A stretch of 8,338 bases of DNA from an uncultured Prevotella sp. (GCA_900552675.1 USAI01000093.1:1-8338), one strand, 5' to 3'. Counted from the stretch's first letter, positions 1 to 5,723 are shown. Program-made: numbers and translations. The notes: generated by a model not told the origin, from the sequence alone.

Positions 1-59
<59 letters not shown>

Positions 60-331
60 AAAATATTTTCTATTTACTAATACCCTATATATAATATAAG
101 GTGTAGTGAATTGTCTCTGTGTTCAAGATGAGTATCCTTATTATCGAAGCAAATTGACTGGTTTTCTTTTTACCCAAACATTTCTGTTAATAATAACAGC
201 AATGCTTGCTTCTTGTACTACTTCTCTGTCTTTATGTAAATCTTTTTCAAAGAACTCTTTCTTTTTACTCTCAACTACTTACAACTATCTTAGCGTTTGC
301 TTTAGATGTCGTTCGTTCTTGAAAGCGGATG
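60..331 (-). other. rRNA operon leader (5' external transcribed region)
   Basis: This is the roughly 265 nt between the predicted rRNA transcription start near 325 and the mature 16S 5' end. It contains no credible coding region: a 78-codon plus-strand frame at 106-342 runs antisense to the leader and resembles nothing. A leader of this length is normal for an rRNA operon. It should carry the antitermination site (245-255) and the 5' half of the RNase III processing stem, whose partner would lie beyond 16S, outside the window. Confidence 0.7.
245..255 (-). promoter_or_regulatory. boxA-like antitermination site in the rRNA leader
   Basis: On the minus strand this reads GTTCTTTGAAA, close to the boxA core recognised by NusB/S10 (E. 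coli TGCTCTTTAACA). As I recall, Bacteroides rRNA leaders have a similar GTTCTTTGA word. Its place between the promoter and 16S is as expected. The match is to a short, AT-rich motif, so it is supported mainly by position. Confidence 0.5.
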
Positions 332-362
332 CAAAGGTATAGCTTTTTTTGATACCATGCAA
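332..362 (-). promoter_or_regulatory. rRNA operon promoter (Bacteroidetes -33/-7 type)
   Basis: On the minus strand there is a TTG at 362-360, then exactly 20 nt, then TACCTTTG at 339-332, matching the Bacteroidetes sigma factor consensus TTG-N19-21-TAnnTTTG. Transcription should start near 325. No second TAnnTTTG box is visible on the minus strand between here and 16S, so this appears to be the only proximal promoter. Confidence 0.8.
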
Positions 363-694
363 GACTTTAGCAAAGAAAAATGCAATATTTATATAGACTT
401 TAACAATTGTTTACATATTATGCGACCTTTTGTGGGCGCACACATTGTTTGTATTACGCGCGAGCGTGGGGGATGATAAGACCTATAGGACCTATAGGAC
501 CTATAGGACCTATGGGACTTATGGGACTTATGGGACTAATAAGGCTAATCACCCGACTGGCAGCTTACCCACCACTCCATCCTTACCCATCACCTCTATT
601 TTTCATATTTGATAATCATATTTCGCCCAATATATTTAGTAAAATATATTGACAACATTTGTATACTATTGGCGAGATAGGTTTACGCTATCAA
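363..694. other. Intergenic region between the rRNA promoter and the XRE cluster
   Basis: No gene is supported here. Besides the 9-bp tandem repeat there is one AT-only perfect inverted repeat: arms AATATATTT (629-637) and AAATATATT (642-650) around a 4-nt loop. It lies beyond the end of the minus-strand XRE cluster and could act as a weak transcription stop, but it has no GC stem or T-run. A small GATAG/CTATC inverted repeat lies at 676-692. Confidence 0.5.
481..543. repeat. 9-bp tandem repeat, about seven units, progressively diverged
   Basis: There are three identical units of ACCTATAGG (481-507), then ACCTATGGG (508-516), two copies of ACTTATGGG (517-534) and a degraded seventh unit, ACTAATAAG (535-543). 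The substitutions accumulate in one direction, as in an array that expands at one end. The 9-bp period is a multiple of three, so one frame reads as Gly-Pro-Ile/Gly-Leu-Met triplets. I see no start, signal or composition making this a real collagen-like gene. It lies between the rRNA promoter and the XRE gene. Confidence 0.85.
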
Positions 695-863
695 TTAAAA
701 CATCAGCGTTGCAACATACAGCACCAGGAAGCAGAAATGCCATGAGGCTGTATATTTATGAAGAAACGCTCGAGGCACAACAGTAATACCGAAAGGTAAA
801 ACAGCTACCCATATATCAAAGAGCCAACCGATAATCAGCAGTTTCGCGATTACAGTAAATCAC
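695..863 (-). pseudogene. Possible broken small membrane-protein gene trailing the XRE regulator
   Basis: Directly after the XRE stop codon (862-860) the same frame stays open for 54 codons, to a TAA at 697-695. It reads as a small two-segment membrane protein: hydrophobic AKLLIIGWLFDIW, then VAVLPFGITVVP, a charged turn with PRAFLHKY, and a second segment WHFCFLVLYVATLMF. There is no ATG, GTG or TTG near its beginning. A GTG (863-861) overlapping the XRE stop in the usual coupled arrangement is one base out of frame. Losing one T from the TTT at 859-857 would join that GTG to the hydrophobic frame and give a neat protein of about 56 residues. I therefore infer a frameshifted or decayed gene. 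Alternatives are stop-codon read-through, a non-standard start, or chance. No family is recognised. Confidence 0.4.
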
Positions 864-1387
864 TTCTTCGGAACGAACGTCTCCCACGTCTGATCACTGA
901 AGAAGATACGTATCTCGGTTATCGTGCGCTGCTTTATGTCATTATTTTTTACTACATTATTTATAAACCGAATATCTGAAACGCCCGATTGTGGCATATA
1001 CGAGCCATTAGAGGGAGATGAAGGCGAAGCAGAACCAGCAGGAAGCGCCCCACCGAAATCGAGCACCGCCGACGCACTCCCTCCCATATCACGATGGGGT
1101 GGGTTAGATACAGAAGAACCGCCCTCCGTCTCACCTTGTTCGTTGCCCGCAGACACATTATTATAATAGGTATTCTCGCTAAGCCACATATTTCCGCTAC
1201 CAAACATCAGCCAGTCGGTAGAGATATCAGGGAGGGCACCCTTGATAGCCTCGACGATGGCGAGGGTGGGACGGGTACGCCCTGTGAAGACACTACTCAA
1301 CGAAGCTGGAGAGATATGAACAAAATCGGCAAATTCTTGTTGCGTCATATTCTGGCTTTCCATCACTTTTCTTATACGATCTTTCAT
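860..1387 (-). CDS. XRE-family helix-turn-helix transcriptional regulator
   Basis: This 175-residue protein has an N-terminal Cro/C1-type DNA-binding domain (about residues 3-58). The turn region runs from TQQEFADFVHISPASL through SSVFTGRTRPTL to the closing DWLMFGSGNMW, a common form in Bacteroidetes XRE proteins. Residues about 78-135 are a low-complexity, Gly/Ser/Pro-rich linker, probably disordered. The C-terminus (about 138-175, with RTITEIRIFFSDQTWETFVP) looks like a short beta-rich tail found in related regulators, of unknown role. There is no enzymatic or sensor domain. The ATG at 1387 is preceded by a good promoter about 40 nt upstream, and no Shine-Dalgarno is seen, as expected in this phylum. 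The gene stands alone apart from the hydrophobic frame behind it. Its targets are unknown; autoregulation is plausible because a palindrome lies near the predicted start of transcription. It is not a recognised phage repressor. Confidence 0.88.
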   Translation of the reverse strand: MKDRIRKVMESQNMTQQEFADFVHISPASLSSVFTGRTRPTLAIVEAIKGALPDISTDWLMFGSGNMWLSENTYYNNVSAGNEQGETEGGSSVSNPPHRDMGGSASAVLDFGGALPAGSASPSSPSNGSYMPQSGVSDIRFINNVVKNNDIKQRTITEIRIFFSDQTWETFVPKK

Positions 1388-1403
1388 AATATGTACTGTT
1401 TAG

Positions 1404-1417
1404 GTGGCAAAAACCAC
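1404..1417. promoter_or_regulatory. Palindrome near the XRE transcription start (possible operator)
   Basis: This is a GTGG-6 nt-CCAC inverted repeat (1404-1407 and 1414-1417), 10-23 nt downstream of the predicted start of the XRE transcript and upstream of the ATG at 1387. An XRE dimer binding here could block its own transcription. The arms are only 4 bp, so this is suggestive at best. Confidence 0.3.
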
Positions 1418-1433
1418 ATTTTCTATTACTTTA

Positions 1434-1464
1434 CAAAAGTAAACATAAAAAACGAGACACGCAA
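1434..1464 (-). promoter_or_regulatory. Promoter of the XRE regulator gene
   Basis: On the minus strand there is TTG at 1464-1462, a 20-nt spacer, and TACTTTTG at 1441-1434. This matches the Bacteroidetes -33/-7 consensus with the same spacing as the rRNA promoter in this window. Transcription would start near 1427, giving a leader of about 40 nt before the ATG at 1387. Confidence 0.75.
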
Positions 1465-1677
1465 CATTTGTGTATATTTTTTAGATTTTAAAATCAAAAT
1501 AAAAATCATATCTACTTTTACAAATTAATATTTATAAATGAAAAAAGCGATGCCATTCTTATACAAGAAGCAATATATACCCCATAAAACATATATAAGC
1601 AACACTTTTCATATTTCTGTTATTATCCTTATAATTAATACGTTATACAATGTATAAAGCATATAATACCGCATCTA

Positions 1678-1910
1678 TTTGCATATCAAGAAACATATTT
1701 ATGCATAAAAATCGTTGTATTGGTTTAGACATTCACTATAACATAGTGGTTTTCAGCAATATATTTATCATATTGCCTTTTTGCATATTCATTTATCTTG
1801 CTTTGTATATTCAGATATTTAGATATTGATATACATATTTATGTGTTTTAAGAGGTTTACATCTTAATATCAATAATCTAAATATGTGTTTGTATATTTA
1901 TTTGTATATT
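1678..1910 (+). repeat. Recurring TTTGYATAT words, partly in tandem
   Basis: The word TTTG(C/T)ATAT occurs at 1678, 1780, 1802, 1889 and 1901. The last two form a 12-bp tandem (TTTGTATATTTA repeated). All are in the same orientation. In DNA this AT-rich some recurrence is expected, so biological meaning is uncertain. Confidence 0.4.
1815..1885. repeat. Long imperfect inverted repeat in the AT-rich region
   Basis: The left arm ATATTTAGATATTGATAT (1815-1832) is complementary to the right arm at 1867-1885 over 18 positions, with a single extra base in the right arm. A 34-nt spacer separates them. As RNA it would fold on either strand. It lacks the GC stem and T-run of a terminator. Confidence 0.55.
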
Positions 1911-2064
1911 GTTTTACAAATGAGAAATAAACAAACATAGATGCAAACAGATGTTAACCGTAAATTAGAAGACGACTAAACAAGCAAAAAACAACGTGTT
2001 TTTTCACTTTTTGAACGAGAACCCGCGCTACGAAATTCAAGACGAAAAATGAGGGGGTTAAAAA

Positions 2065-2099
2065 AGGCTTAACTTGCTTTTACAACGCAAGTTAAGCCT
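2065..2099 (-). terminator. Strong hairpin downstream of holA (second terminator)
   Basis: A perfect 13-bp stem, AGGCTTAACTTGC (2065-2077) with its complement at 2087-2099, encloses a 9-nt loop. Read on the minus strand the stem is followed by a run of six T and then AA, as an intrinsic terminator should be. It lies about 60 nt beyond the end of holA and behind a first, shorter terminator, so it may be a backup stop. It could also end transcripts from elsewhere. Confidence 0.75.
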
Positions 2100-2133
2100 A
2101 AAAATGAGGTCATCGAGAAATGTTGAAAGAGAT

Positions 2134-2156
2134 AAAAAAGAGGGCAAAAACGCCCT
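2134..2156 (-). terminator. holA proximal terminator
   Basis: The stem AGGGC (2141-2145) pairs with GCCCT (2152-2156) around a 6-nt loop. On the minus strand it is followed by CTCTTTTTT. It starts within four bases of the holA stop codon. It has T-runs on both sides and might work in both directions. Confidence 0.7.
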
Positions 2157-2159
2157 TTT

Positions 2160-3191
2160 TCAGTGCAAAATGAAGAACAAAAGCTCCCTCATTAGGTCGC
2201 CAGGAGAGGTATGAACGTTGTCAATACCCTTACTTTTGGCATCAATTTCTCTTATTTTGTCTATAATGAGCAACGTCTTCATTGCCGTATAGTTTCTCAT
2301 GCCCGTCATATAGTCGCGTGCGGCCCACGGCGACTTCAAATCGAGCTGTGCTGCCACCGCCTGTTCACTGGCCCGGTTAGGTGCATAGAACGCCATCATG
2401 AGGTTCTGGAAGTAAGAGAACAGCAGAGGCAGGAAAGAATAGATACTTCCAGCCTTTGGATTTTTATCAAAATAATTTACTATCTGATTTGCTTTGTACA
2501 CATCCTTCTGCACAATAGCATTTCTCAGCTCAAAGGCATTAAAATCTTTGTTCACGCCAATCTGTCGCTCCACTATTTCGGGCGTCACTCTCCTATTCTC
2601 ATTAGGCAGCGCTATCAGCACCTTGTCGAGTTCAGACACCAGACGATGCAGGTCAGAGCCAATATGATCAGCAATCATGGCAGCCGCCTTCGGGTCGATA
2701 GCTGCATGCTGTGTTTTAAGATACGACTCGATAAAGGCGGGCAACTCATTTTCTCTTTTTTTCTTACATTCAAGCACCACACCGAGAGCGTTTGCCTTCG
2801 TCACCAACTTCGATCTTCCGTTGATGGTACCGTTCTTATAGCACAGCACCAAGATAGTTGTTTCGGCTGGCTTGGTAAGATACTGTTCCAGCTGTTCAAT
2901 CTGTTTCATGGCCTGTGCTTCTTTTACAATTACCACACGTCGGGTAGCCGGCATGATGGGATACCCCTTTGCCAGTTCTACCACCCTTGCCACATTTACG
3001 TCGGGGCCATACACCACATCCTGGTTGAAGAACTGCTCATCAGGTTGCAGCACATTATCGGCAATGTAGTCGGATATCTTATCAATGAAATACGGTTCAT
3101 CGCCCATCAAGATATAGATGGGCTTATAGATGCCGCTTTTCAATTGTCGCATCACCGCGTCGTATGTCAGTGCCACTTTTTTTTCTGCCAT
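2160..3191 (-). CDS. holA: DNA polymerase III delta subunit (clamp loader)
   Basis: This 343-residue protein matches the length and pattern of bacterial HolA. Delta is the subunit of the clamp-loader complex that opens the beta sliding clamp so it can be loaded onto primed DNA; it acts in the cytoplasm at the replication fork. The N-terminus shows the family's first strand and loop, YKPIYILMGDEPYFIDKI (residues 22-39). This begins the inactive AAA+-like domain I; delta lacks a working Walker A site, and none is seen here. A lid region follows (about 140-210, including MIADHIGSDLHRLVSELDKV). The helical C-terminal collar domain (about 215-343) contains FELRNAIVQKDVYKANQIVNYF. The ATG at 3191 is the first in frame. 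The gene is divergent from the HsdR-N protein and ends at a tandem terminator. Confidence 0.93.
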   Translation of the reverse strand: MAEKKVALTYDAVMRQLKSGIYKPIYILMGDEPYFIDKISDYIADNVLQPDEQFFNQDVVYGPDVNVARVVELAKGYPIMPATRRVVIVKEAQAMKQIEQLEQYLTKPAETTILVLCYKNGTINGRSKLVTKANALGVVLECKKKRENELPAFIESYLKTQHAAIDPKAAAMIADHIGSDLHRLVSELDKVLIALPNENRRVTPEIVERQIGVNKDFNAFELRNAIVQKDVYKANQIVNYFDKNPKAGSIYSFLPLLFSYFQNLMMAFYAPNRASEQAVAAQLDLKSPWAARDYMTGMRNYTAMKTLLIIDKIREIDAKSKGIDNVHTSPGDLMRELLFFILH

Positions 3192-3239
3192 ATTAACTTA
3201 TTATATTAAAAATGTTTTTTCGTTCAAGAAAGAAAGCGC

Positions 3240-3247
3240 TATCTTTG
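3240..3247 (+). promoter_or_regulatory. -7 box for the HsdR-N/TerB-DnaJ gene pair
   Basis: TATCTTTG is a perfect Bacteroidetes -7 element about 38 nt upstream of the ATG at 3286. The -33 region about 20 nt upstream is T-rich but lacks a clean TTG, so the promoter is assigned mainly from the -7 box and position. It lies inside the 94-bp divergent region shared with holA. Confidence 0.55.
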
Positions 3248-3271
3248 CATAAGCCAAAAACAGGCGCACAG

Positions 3272-3279
3272 CAAAGTTA
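3272..3279 (-). promoter_or_regulatory. Possible -7 box for holA
   Basis: On the minus strand this reads TAACTTTG, matching TAnnTTTG, about 80 nt upstream of the holA ATG. No TTG is found at the right distance, which would fall inside the divergent gene. It overlaps the predicted leader of the plus-strand gene, so the two transcripts would overlap at their 5' ends. Confidence 0.35.
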
Positions 3280-3285
3280 CGAAAA

Positions 3286-3735
3286 ATGATTCAATTAAAT
3301 CTACCTCAGTTTGAAATAAAATTGTCGGGCACCCCAGAGAAGCCCAAGATATTAGACATCTTGCGCCGAAAATTCGTTGCCCTGACCCCCGAGGAGTGGG
3401 TTCGCCAGCATTTCATCCACTATCTGGTTGAGCATAAAGGCTACCCCTCTTCCCTACTCGCCAACGAAACGCCCCTACAGTGTGGCAACAAACGCCTACG
3501 AGCCGACACGGTGCTATACGACAGCGAGCTGAAACCCCGCGTCATCATCGAATACAAAGCACCGTCGATAAAGATTACGCAGCGCGTGTTTCAGCAGATA
3601 TCCGCTTACAACATACTGCTACACGTCGACTATCTGATGGTGAGCAACGGCATAACGCATTATTGCTGCAAGATGGATTATGAAAACAACACCTATCACT
3701 TTTTAAAAGAGATACCACCCTACTCGACTTTGTAA
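3286..3735 (+). CDS. HsdR N-terminal-like (PD-(D/E)XK fold) small protein
   Basis: This 149-residue protein resembles the N-terminal nuclease domain of type I restriction subunit HsdR (family HSDR_N_2) but stands alone, without helicase domains or hsdM/hsdS neighbours. The likely catalytic core is visible: Asp74 in RLRADTVLY, then Glu89 and Lys91 in VIIEYKAP (the D...ExK pattern), followed by Gln103-Gln104 and Tyr108 on the next helix, as in related nucleases. The N-terminal half contains a helical segment, TPEEWVRQHFIHYLVEHKGYP (34-54), also typical of the family. Such stand-alone proteins are common in Bacteroidetes, and I recall them beside holA. Their function is not established, and a restriction role is unlikely without the partner subunits. 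It is probably co-transcribed with the DnaJ-domain gene 58 bp downstream. Confidence 0.85.
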   Translation: MIQLNLPQFEIKLSGTPEKPKILDILRRKFVALTPEEWVRQHFIHYLVEHKGYPSSLLANETPLQCGNKRLRADTVLYDSELKPRVIIEYKAPSIKITQRVFQQISAYNILLHVDYLMVSNGITHYCCKMDYENNTYHFLKEIPPYSTL

Positions 3736-3793
3736 ATGCCGAAAGTGGCAAGAAAGTGGGTAATAATATTATAATTAAAGAAAAGAAAACAAT

Positions 3794-4570
3794 ATGGGAT
3801 TAGGAAAATGGATTAGTGGATGGTTAGGCTTCTGTATGGGAGGCCCTCTTGGAGCCTTTGCAGGCTTTGCTTTAGGATGGTTGCTGGAAAAAAGCATGTC
3901 GGGACAAGACGAAGCCGACTACACCCAGCAGGAGCGCGAACGCATGCAGTATGAAGGACAGCGCAACTCGTTTTTATTTTCGCTACTGTCGCTGGCATCA
4001 TACATCATCCGCGCCGATGGCCGTGTGATGCACTCAGAGATGGAGCTGGTGCGCCGCTTTCTGCGCCAAAACTTTGGTGAGATGGCGGTGAACGAGGGCG
4101 AAAAGATCATGATGCGCCTCTTTGAGTATCAGAAACAGGTGGGCATGCCACAGTTTGCAGGCAACATACACGATGTGTGCGGACAGATAGCCGCCAACAT
4201 GGAATATAGCCAGCGCTTGCAGTTGCTCAATTTCTTAGTATCCATTGCCCAGGCCGATGGCGTGGTGGTGAGCGAAGAGATAGAGGCGCTGCACAACGTA
4301 GCCCTATGGATGGGCATTTCGACCACCGACCTCGACTCGATGCTGAACCTGAGCAACGGCTGCAGCAACCTCGACGCTGCCTACAAGGTGCTGGGCATTG
4401 ACGCCTCGGCTACCGACGACGAGGTGAAAGCCGCCTACCGCAAGATGGCGTTAAAGCACCACCCCGACCGTGTGGCCACCCTAGGCGAAGATGTGCGCAA
4501 GGCAGCCGAAAAGAAGTTTCAAGAGATAAACGAGGCCAAAGAAGTGATATACAAGGCGCGCGGCCTGTAA
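3794..4570 (+). CDS. TerB/DnaJ-domain membrane co-chaperone (DjlA-like)
   Basis: This 258-residue protein has three parts. Residues 5-32 are a Gly-rich hydrophobic segment (GWLGFCMGGPLGAFAGFALG) that probably anchors it in the inner membrane. Residues about 58-185 form a TerB/DjlA-type helical domain with two related halves, each carrying an A-DG motif (IIRADGRVMHSEME at 71-84 and IAQADGVVVSEEIE at 151-164). Residues 194-258 are a C-terminal J domain with the HPD tripeptide at 223-225, which stimulates the ATPase of DnaK. The order matches DjlA, a membrane-bound DnaK partner, though E. coli DjlA is slightly longer. Equivalence in function is inferred. It starts at ATG 3794 after an A-rich stretch and probably shares the promoter of the upstream gene. 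It converges on the fic gene with only 44 bp between, and I see no clear terminator there. Confidence 0.85.
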   Translation: MGLGKWISGWLGFCMGGPLGAFAGFALGWLLEKSMSGQDEADYTQQERERMQYEGQRNSFLFSLLSLASYIIRADGRVMHSEMELVRRFLRQNFGEMAVNEGEKIMMRLFEYQKQVGMPQFAGNIHDVCGQIAANMEYSQRLQLLNFLVSIAQADGVVVSEEIEALHNVALWMGISTTDLDSMLNLSNGCSNLDAAYKVLGIDASATDDEVKAAYRKMALKHHPDRVATLGEDVRKAAEKKFQEINEAKEVIYKARGL

Positions 4571-4614
4571 CACCCCGAAGCATCAAGAAAGAGCCGAGAC
4601 AAATGCGTAGTGTT

Positions 4615-5406
4615 TCAAAACACGAAAGTTCTGAAACGCTGTGTGTTTGTCTCTTTTTGTTCAATCTCCCCCTTCATGCGCTGAACCGCCATTTTGAAGA
4701 AAAACCTGATAAGATGTTCATCAGTAGCCTCAGTGCGTATTTTCTTCAAAGAAGAGATATACTCCTGACGGCAGTCGGAGGGAATAATAATCAGCGGATG
4801 AGCACAGCGCAACAAGATATAATTGCTCACAAGACGCCCCGTACGGCCATTACCATCACGAAACGGGTGTAGATACTCGTAAAAGCCATGAAAACGCGCA
4901 GCCAACACCACAGGATGAATTGTAGCTGCAACGATAGCACGCTCGGTAGAGGCCAGCAGATGTGGCACACGCTCAATCAGCTCTTCATGGTCGCCAAACA
5001 CGGTGTCGCCCGCGACCATATCGGTAGTGGTATATTCGCCTGGCGTAGCATCTGGCGCACGATAGCTAAGTGTATGAAGCGTCACCAGCCTGCTTATTTC
5101 TTTCAAAAAGTCTTCATCCAGCGGATGCTGCGTGTTCTTCATCATATACTCGTAAGCATTGAAATGGTCGAGCATCTCAAAAGCCTCGAACAAGGTTTTT
5201 CCTGCAGGAATCATCCCCAAGCCCTTCTCTTTCAGTTCTCGCGTATCGTCTACCGAAAAAGAGTTGCCCTCAATGGCACACGAATGGGTAGAGAAAAGTA
5301 TTTCGTTGTATTTCAAATACTCTTCTTCATCCATTTTCTTCACTACCATCGTCTGATATTTCTTTCTCAGACTTTCGTATTCTTTTATTTCTGTTTCAAA
5401 TGCCAT
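4615..5406 (-). CDS. Fic family protein, class II with inhibitory helix (probable AMPylase)
   Basis: This 263-residue protein contains the full Fic catalytic motif HPFRDGNGRTGR (residues 180-191). His180 is the base, Asp184 binds the metal, and the GNGR anion hole holds phosphates. Fic enzymes with this motif transfer AMP from ATP to hydroxyl groups of target proteins. The N-terminal part carries SCAIEG (42-47), which fits the inhibitory motif [S/T]xxxE[G/N] whose Glu blocks ATP. Located N-terminal to the Fic core, it makes this class II, i.e. controlled within the protein rather than by a separate antitoxin. The flap region has TPGEYTTTDMVAG (121-133). I chose ATG 5406: a longer frame to 5475 starts at TTG and would span the promoter at 5433-5440. 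No antitoxin gene is adjacent. The target protein is unknown. Confidence 0.9.
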   Translation of the reverse strand: MAFETEIKEYESLRKKYQTMVVKKMDEEEYLKYNEILFSTHSCAIEGNSFSVDDTRELKEKGLGMIPAGKTLFEAFEMLDHFNAYEYMMKNTQHPLDEDFLKEISRLVTLHTLSYRAPDATPGEYTTTDMVAGDTVFGDHEELIERVPHLLASTERAIVAATIHPVVLAARFHGFYEYLHPFRDGNGRTGRLVSNYILLRCAHPLIIIPSDCRQEYISSLKKIRTEATDEHLIRFFFKMAVQRMKGEIEQKETNTQRFRTFVF

Positions 5407-5432
5407 TGGAGTGTTGTCATTTTTATATAGTG

Positions 5433-5440
5433 CAAAGATA
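5433..5440 (-). promoter_or_regulatory. -7 box of the fic gene
   Basis: On the minus strand this reads TATCTTTG, a perfect -7 element 26 nt upstream of the ATG at 5406. The nearest TTG upstream (5467-5465) is 24 nt away, longer than the usual 19-21, so the -33 element is weak or different. The box rules out the longer reading frame as the real start. Confidence 0.6.
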
Positions 5441-5519
5441 CAACAAAACTTACAATACCATAAGCAATTACTCAAAAAAAAACGTTACGCAAAGCCCCCA
5501 AAAATCGGGCCACACTTTT

Positions 5520-5533
5520 TGCATAAATATACA
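5520..5533 (+). promoter_or_regulatory. TGCATAAATATACA box, copy 1 (upstream of fic)
   Basis: This near-palindromic 14-mer (arms TGYATA/TATACA around AA) recurs with at most one change at 5763 and 5793. This copy lies roughly 95 bp upstream of the predicted fic transcription start. The shape resembles ArgR-type operators of other bacteria, but I cannot assign a regulator. Confidence 0.4.
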
Positions 5534-5548
5534 AAAAGCGAAGCGTGA

Positions 5549-5660
5549 TGAGAAAGCCATCACATTACAGTCTGAAAGCCTTGATTTCAGCCTCTGAAAC
5601 CCATGCTTTCACAGCCTAAAACCCTTGGTTTCACGACCTAAAACCCATGCTTTCCCAAAT
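5549..5660. repeat. Tandem 22-24-bp hairpin-like repeats, four clear units and one degraded
   Basis: The units are 5571-5592, 5593-5616, 5617-5638 and 5639-5660, with a weaker copy at 5549-5570. Each has the form (T/C)TRAAACCC-WTG-NTTTC-CC, i.e. a GAAA or AAACC arm facing a TTTC or GGTTT arm. Each unit can therefore form a small stem; the third is nearly perfect (AAACC-CTT-GGTTT). Spacing is 22-24 bp with no unique spacers. No start or long frame makes it coding. It lies between the fic promoter region and the orphan promoter at 5792. Confidence 0.7.
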
Positions 5661-5723
5661 AAGAAGTATCAACTTTGAAAAGTGTAAGCAAAATAAGTGA
5701 AACGAAACGCGATTGTTAGATTA

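Larger units (their letters stand above)
1465..2040. other. Long AT-rich intergenic region, no gene seen
   Basis: About 575 bp without a credible reading frame on either strand, much richer in A and T than its neighbours. It contains a perfect TTATACA-A-TGTATAA palindrome (1643-1657), a CACTAT-AAC-ATAGTG inverted repeat (1734-1748), a long imperfect inverted repeat (1815-1885), and recurring TTTGYATAT words. It also holds an AAAAAACA/TGTTTTTT hairpin at 1986-2004. One TAnnTTTG box on the minus strand (1939-1932) lacks a matching -33 element. The region separates the XRE gene from the 3' end of holA and has no transposon ends that I can recognise. Confidence 0.6.

Noticed and set aside
407..652. 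An 81-codon plus-strand frame with collagen-like Gly-Pro-Ile triplets
   Set aside because: The triplets come solely from the 9-bp tandem repeat. There is no promoter box, signal peptide or sensible composition outside the repeat.
1094..1528. A 144-codon plus-strand frame
   Set aside because: Mostly antisense to the XRE gene, then running into AT-rich DNA where the translation becomes Lys/Ile/Phe-rich filler.
2065..2099. Insertion-sequence terminal inverted repeats
   Set aside because: The two arms are only 9 nt apart and followed by a T-run on the minus strand, which fits a terminator. There is no transposase or target duplication.
2211..3209. A 332-codon open frame on the plus strand
   Set aside because: It lies entirely antisense to holA, which has strong family similarity. 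The translated sequence is rich in His, Cys and Ile runs and has no recognisable domain.
3286..3735. Fragment of a full type I restriction system
   Set aside because: The protein has its own start and stop and a complete small domain. No methylase, specificity or helicase sequence is found in the window, so it is a stand-alone family member rather than a truncated hsdR.
4888..5430. A 180-codon plus-strand frame
   Set aside because: Antisense to the Fic gene, whose catalytic motif is intact; the plus-strand translation shows no family features.
5407..5475. Longer N-terminus for the Fic protein beginning with TTG at 5475
   Set aside because: The extra codons include the -7 promoter box at 5433-5440 and give a Cys-rich, atypical leader. 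ATG 5406 gives a normal Fic length.
5549..5660. CRISPR array
   Set aside because: The 22-24-bp units abut each other with no unique spacers, the units diverge from each other, and no cas gene is nearby.
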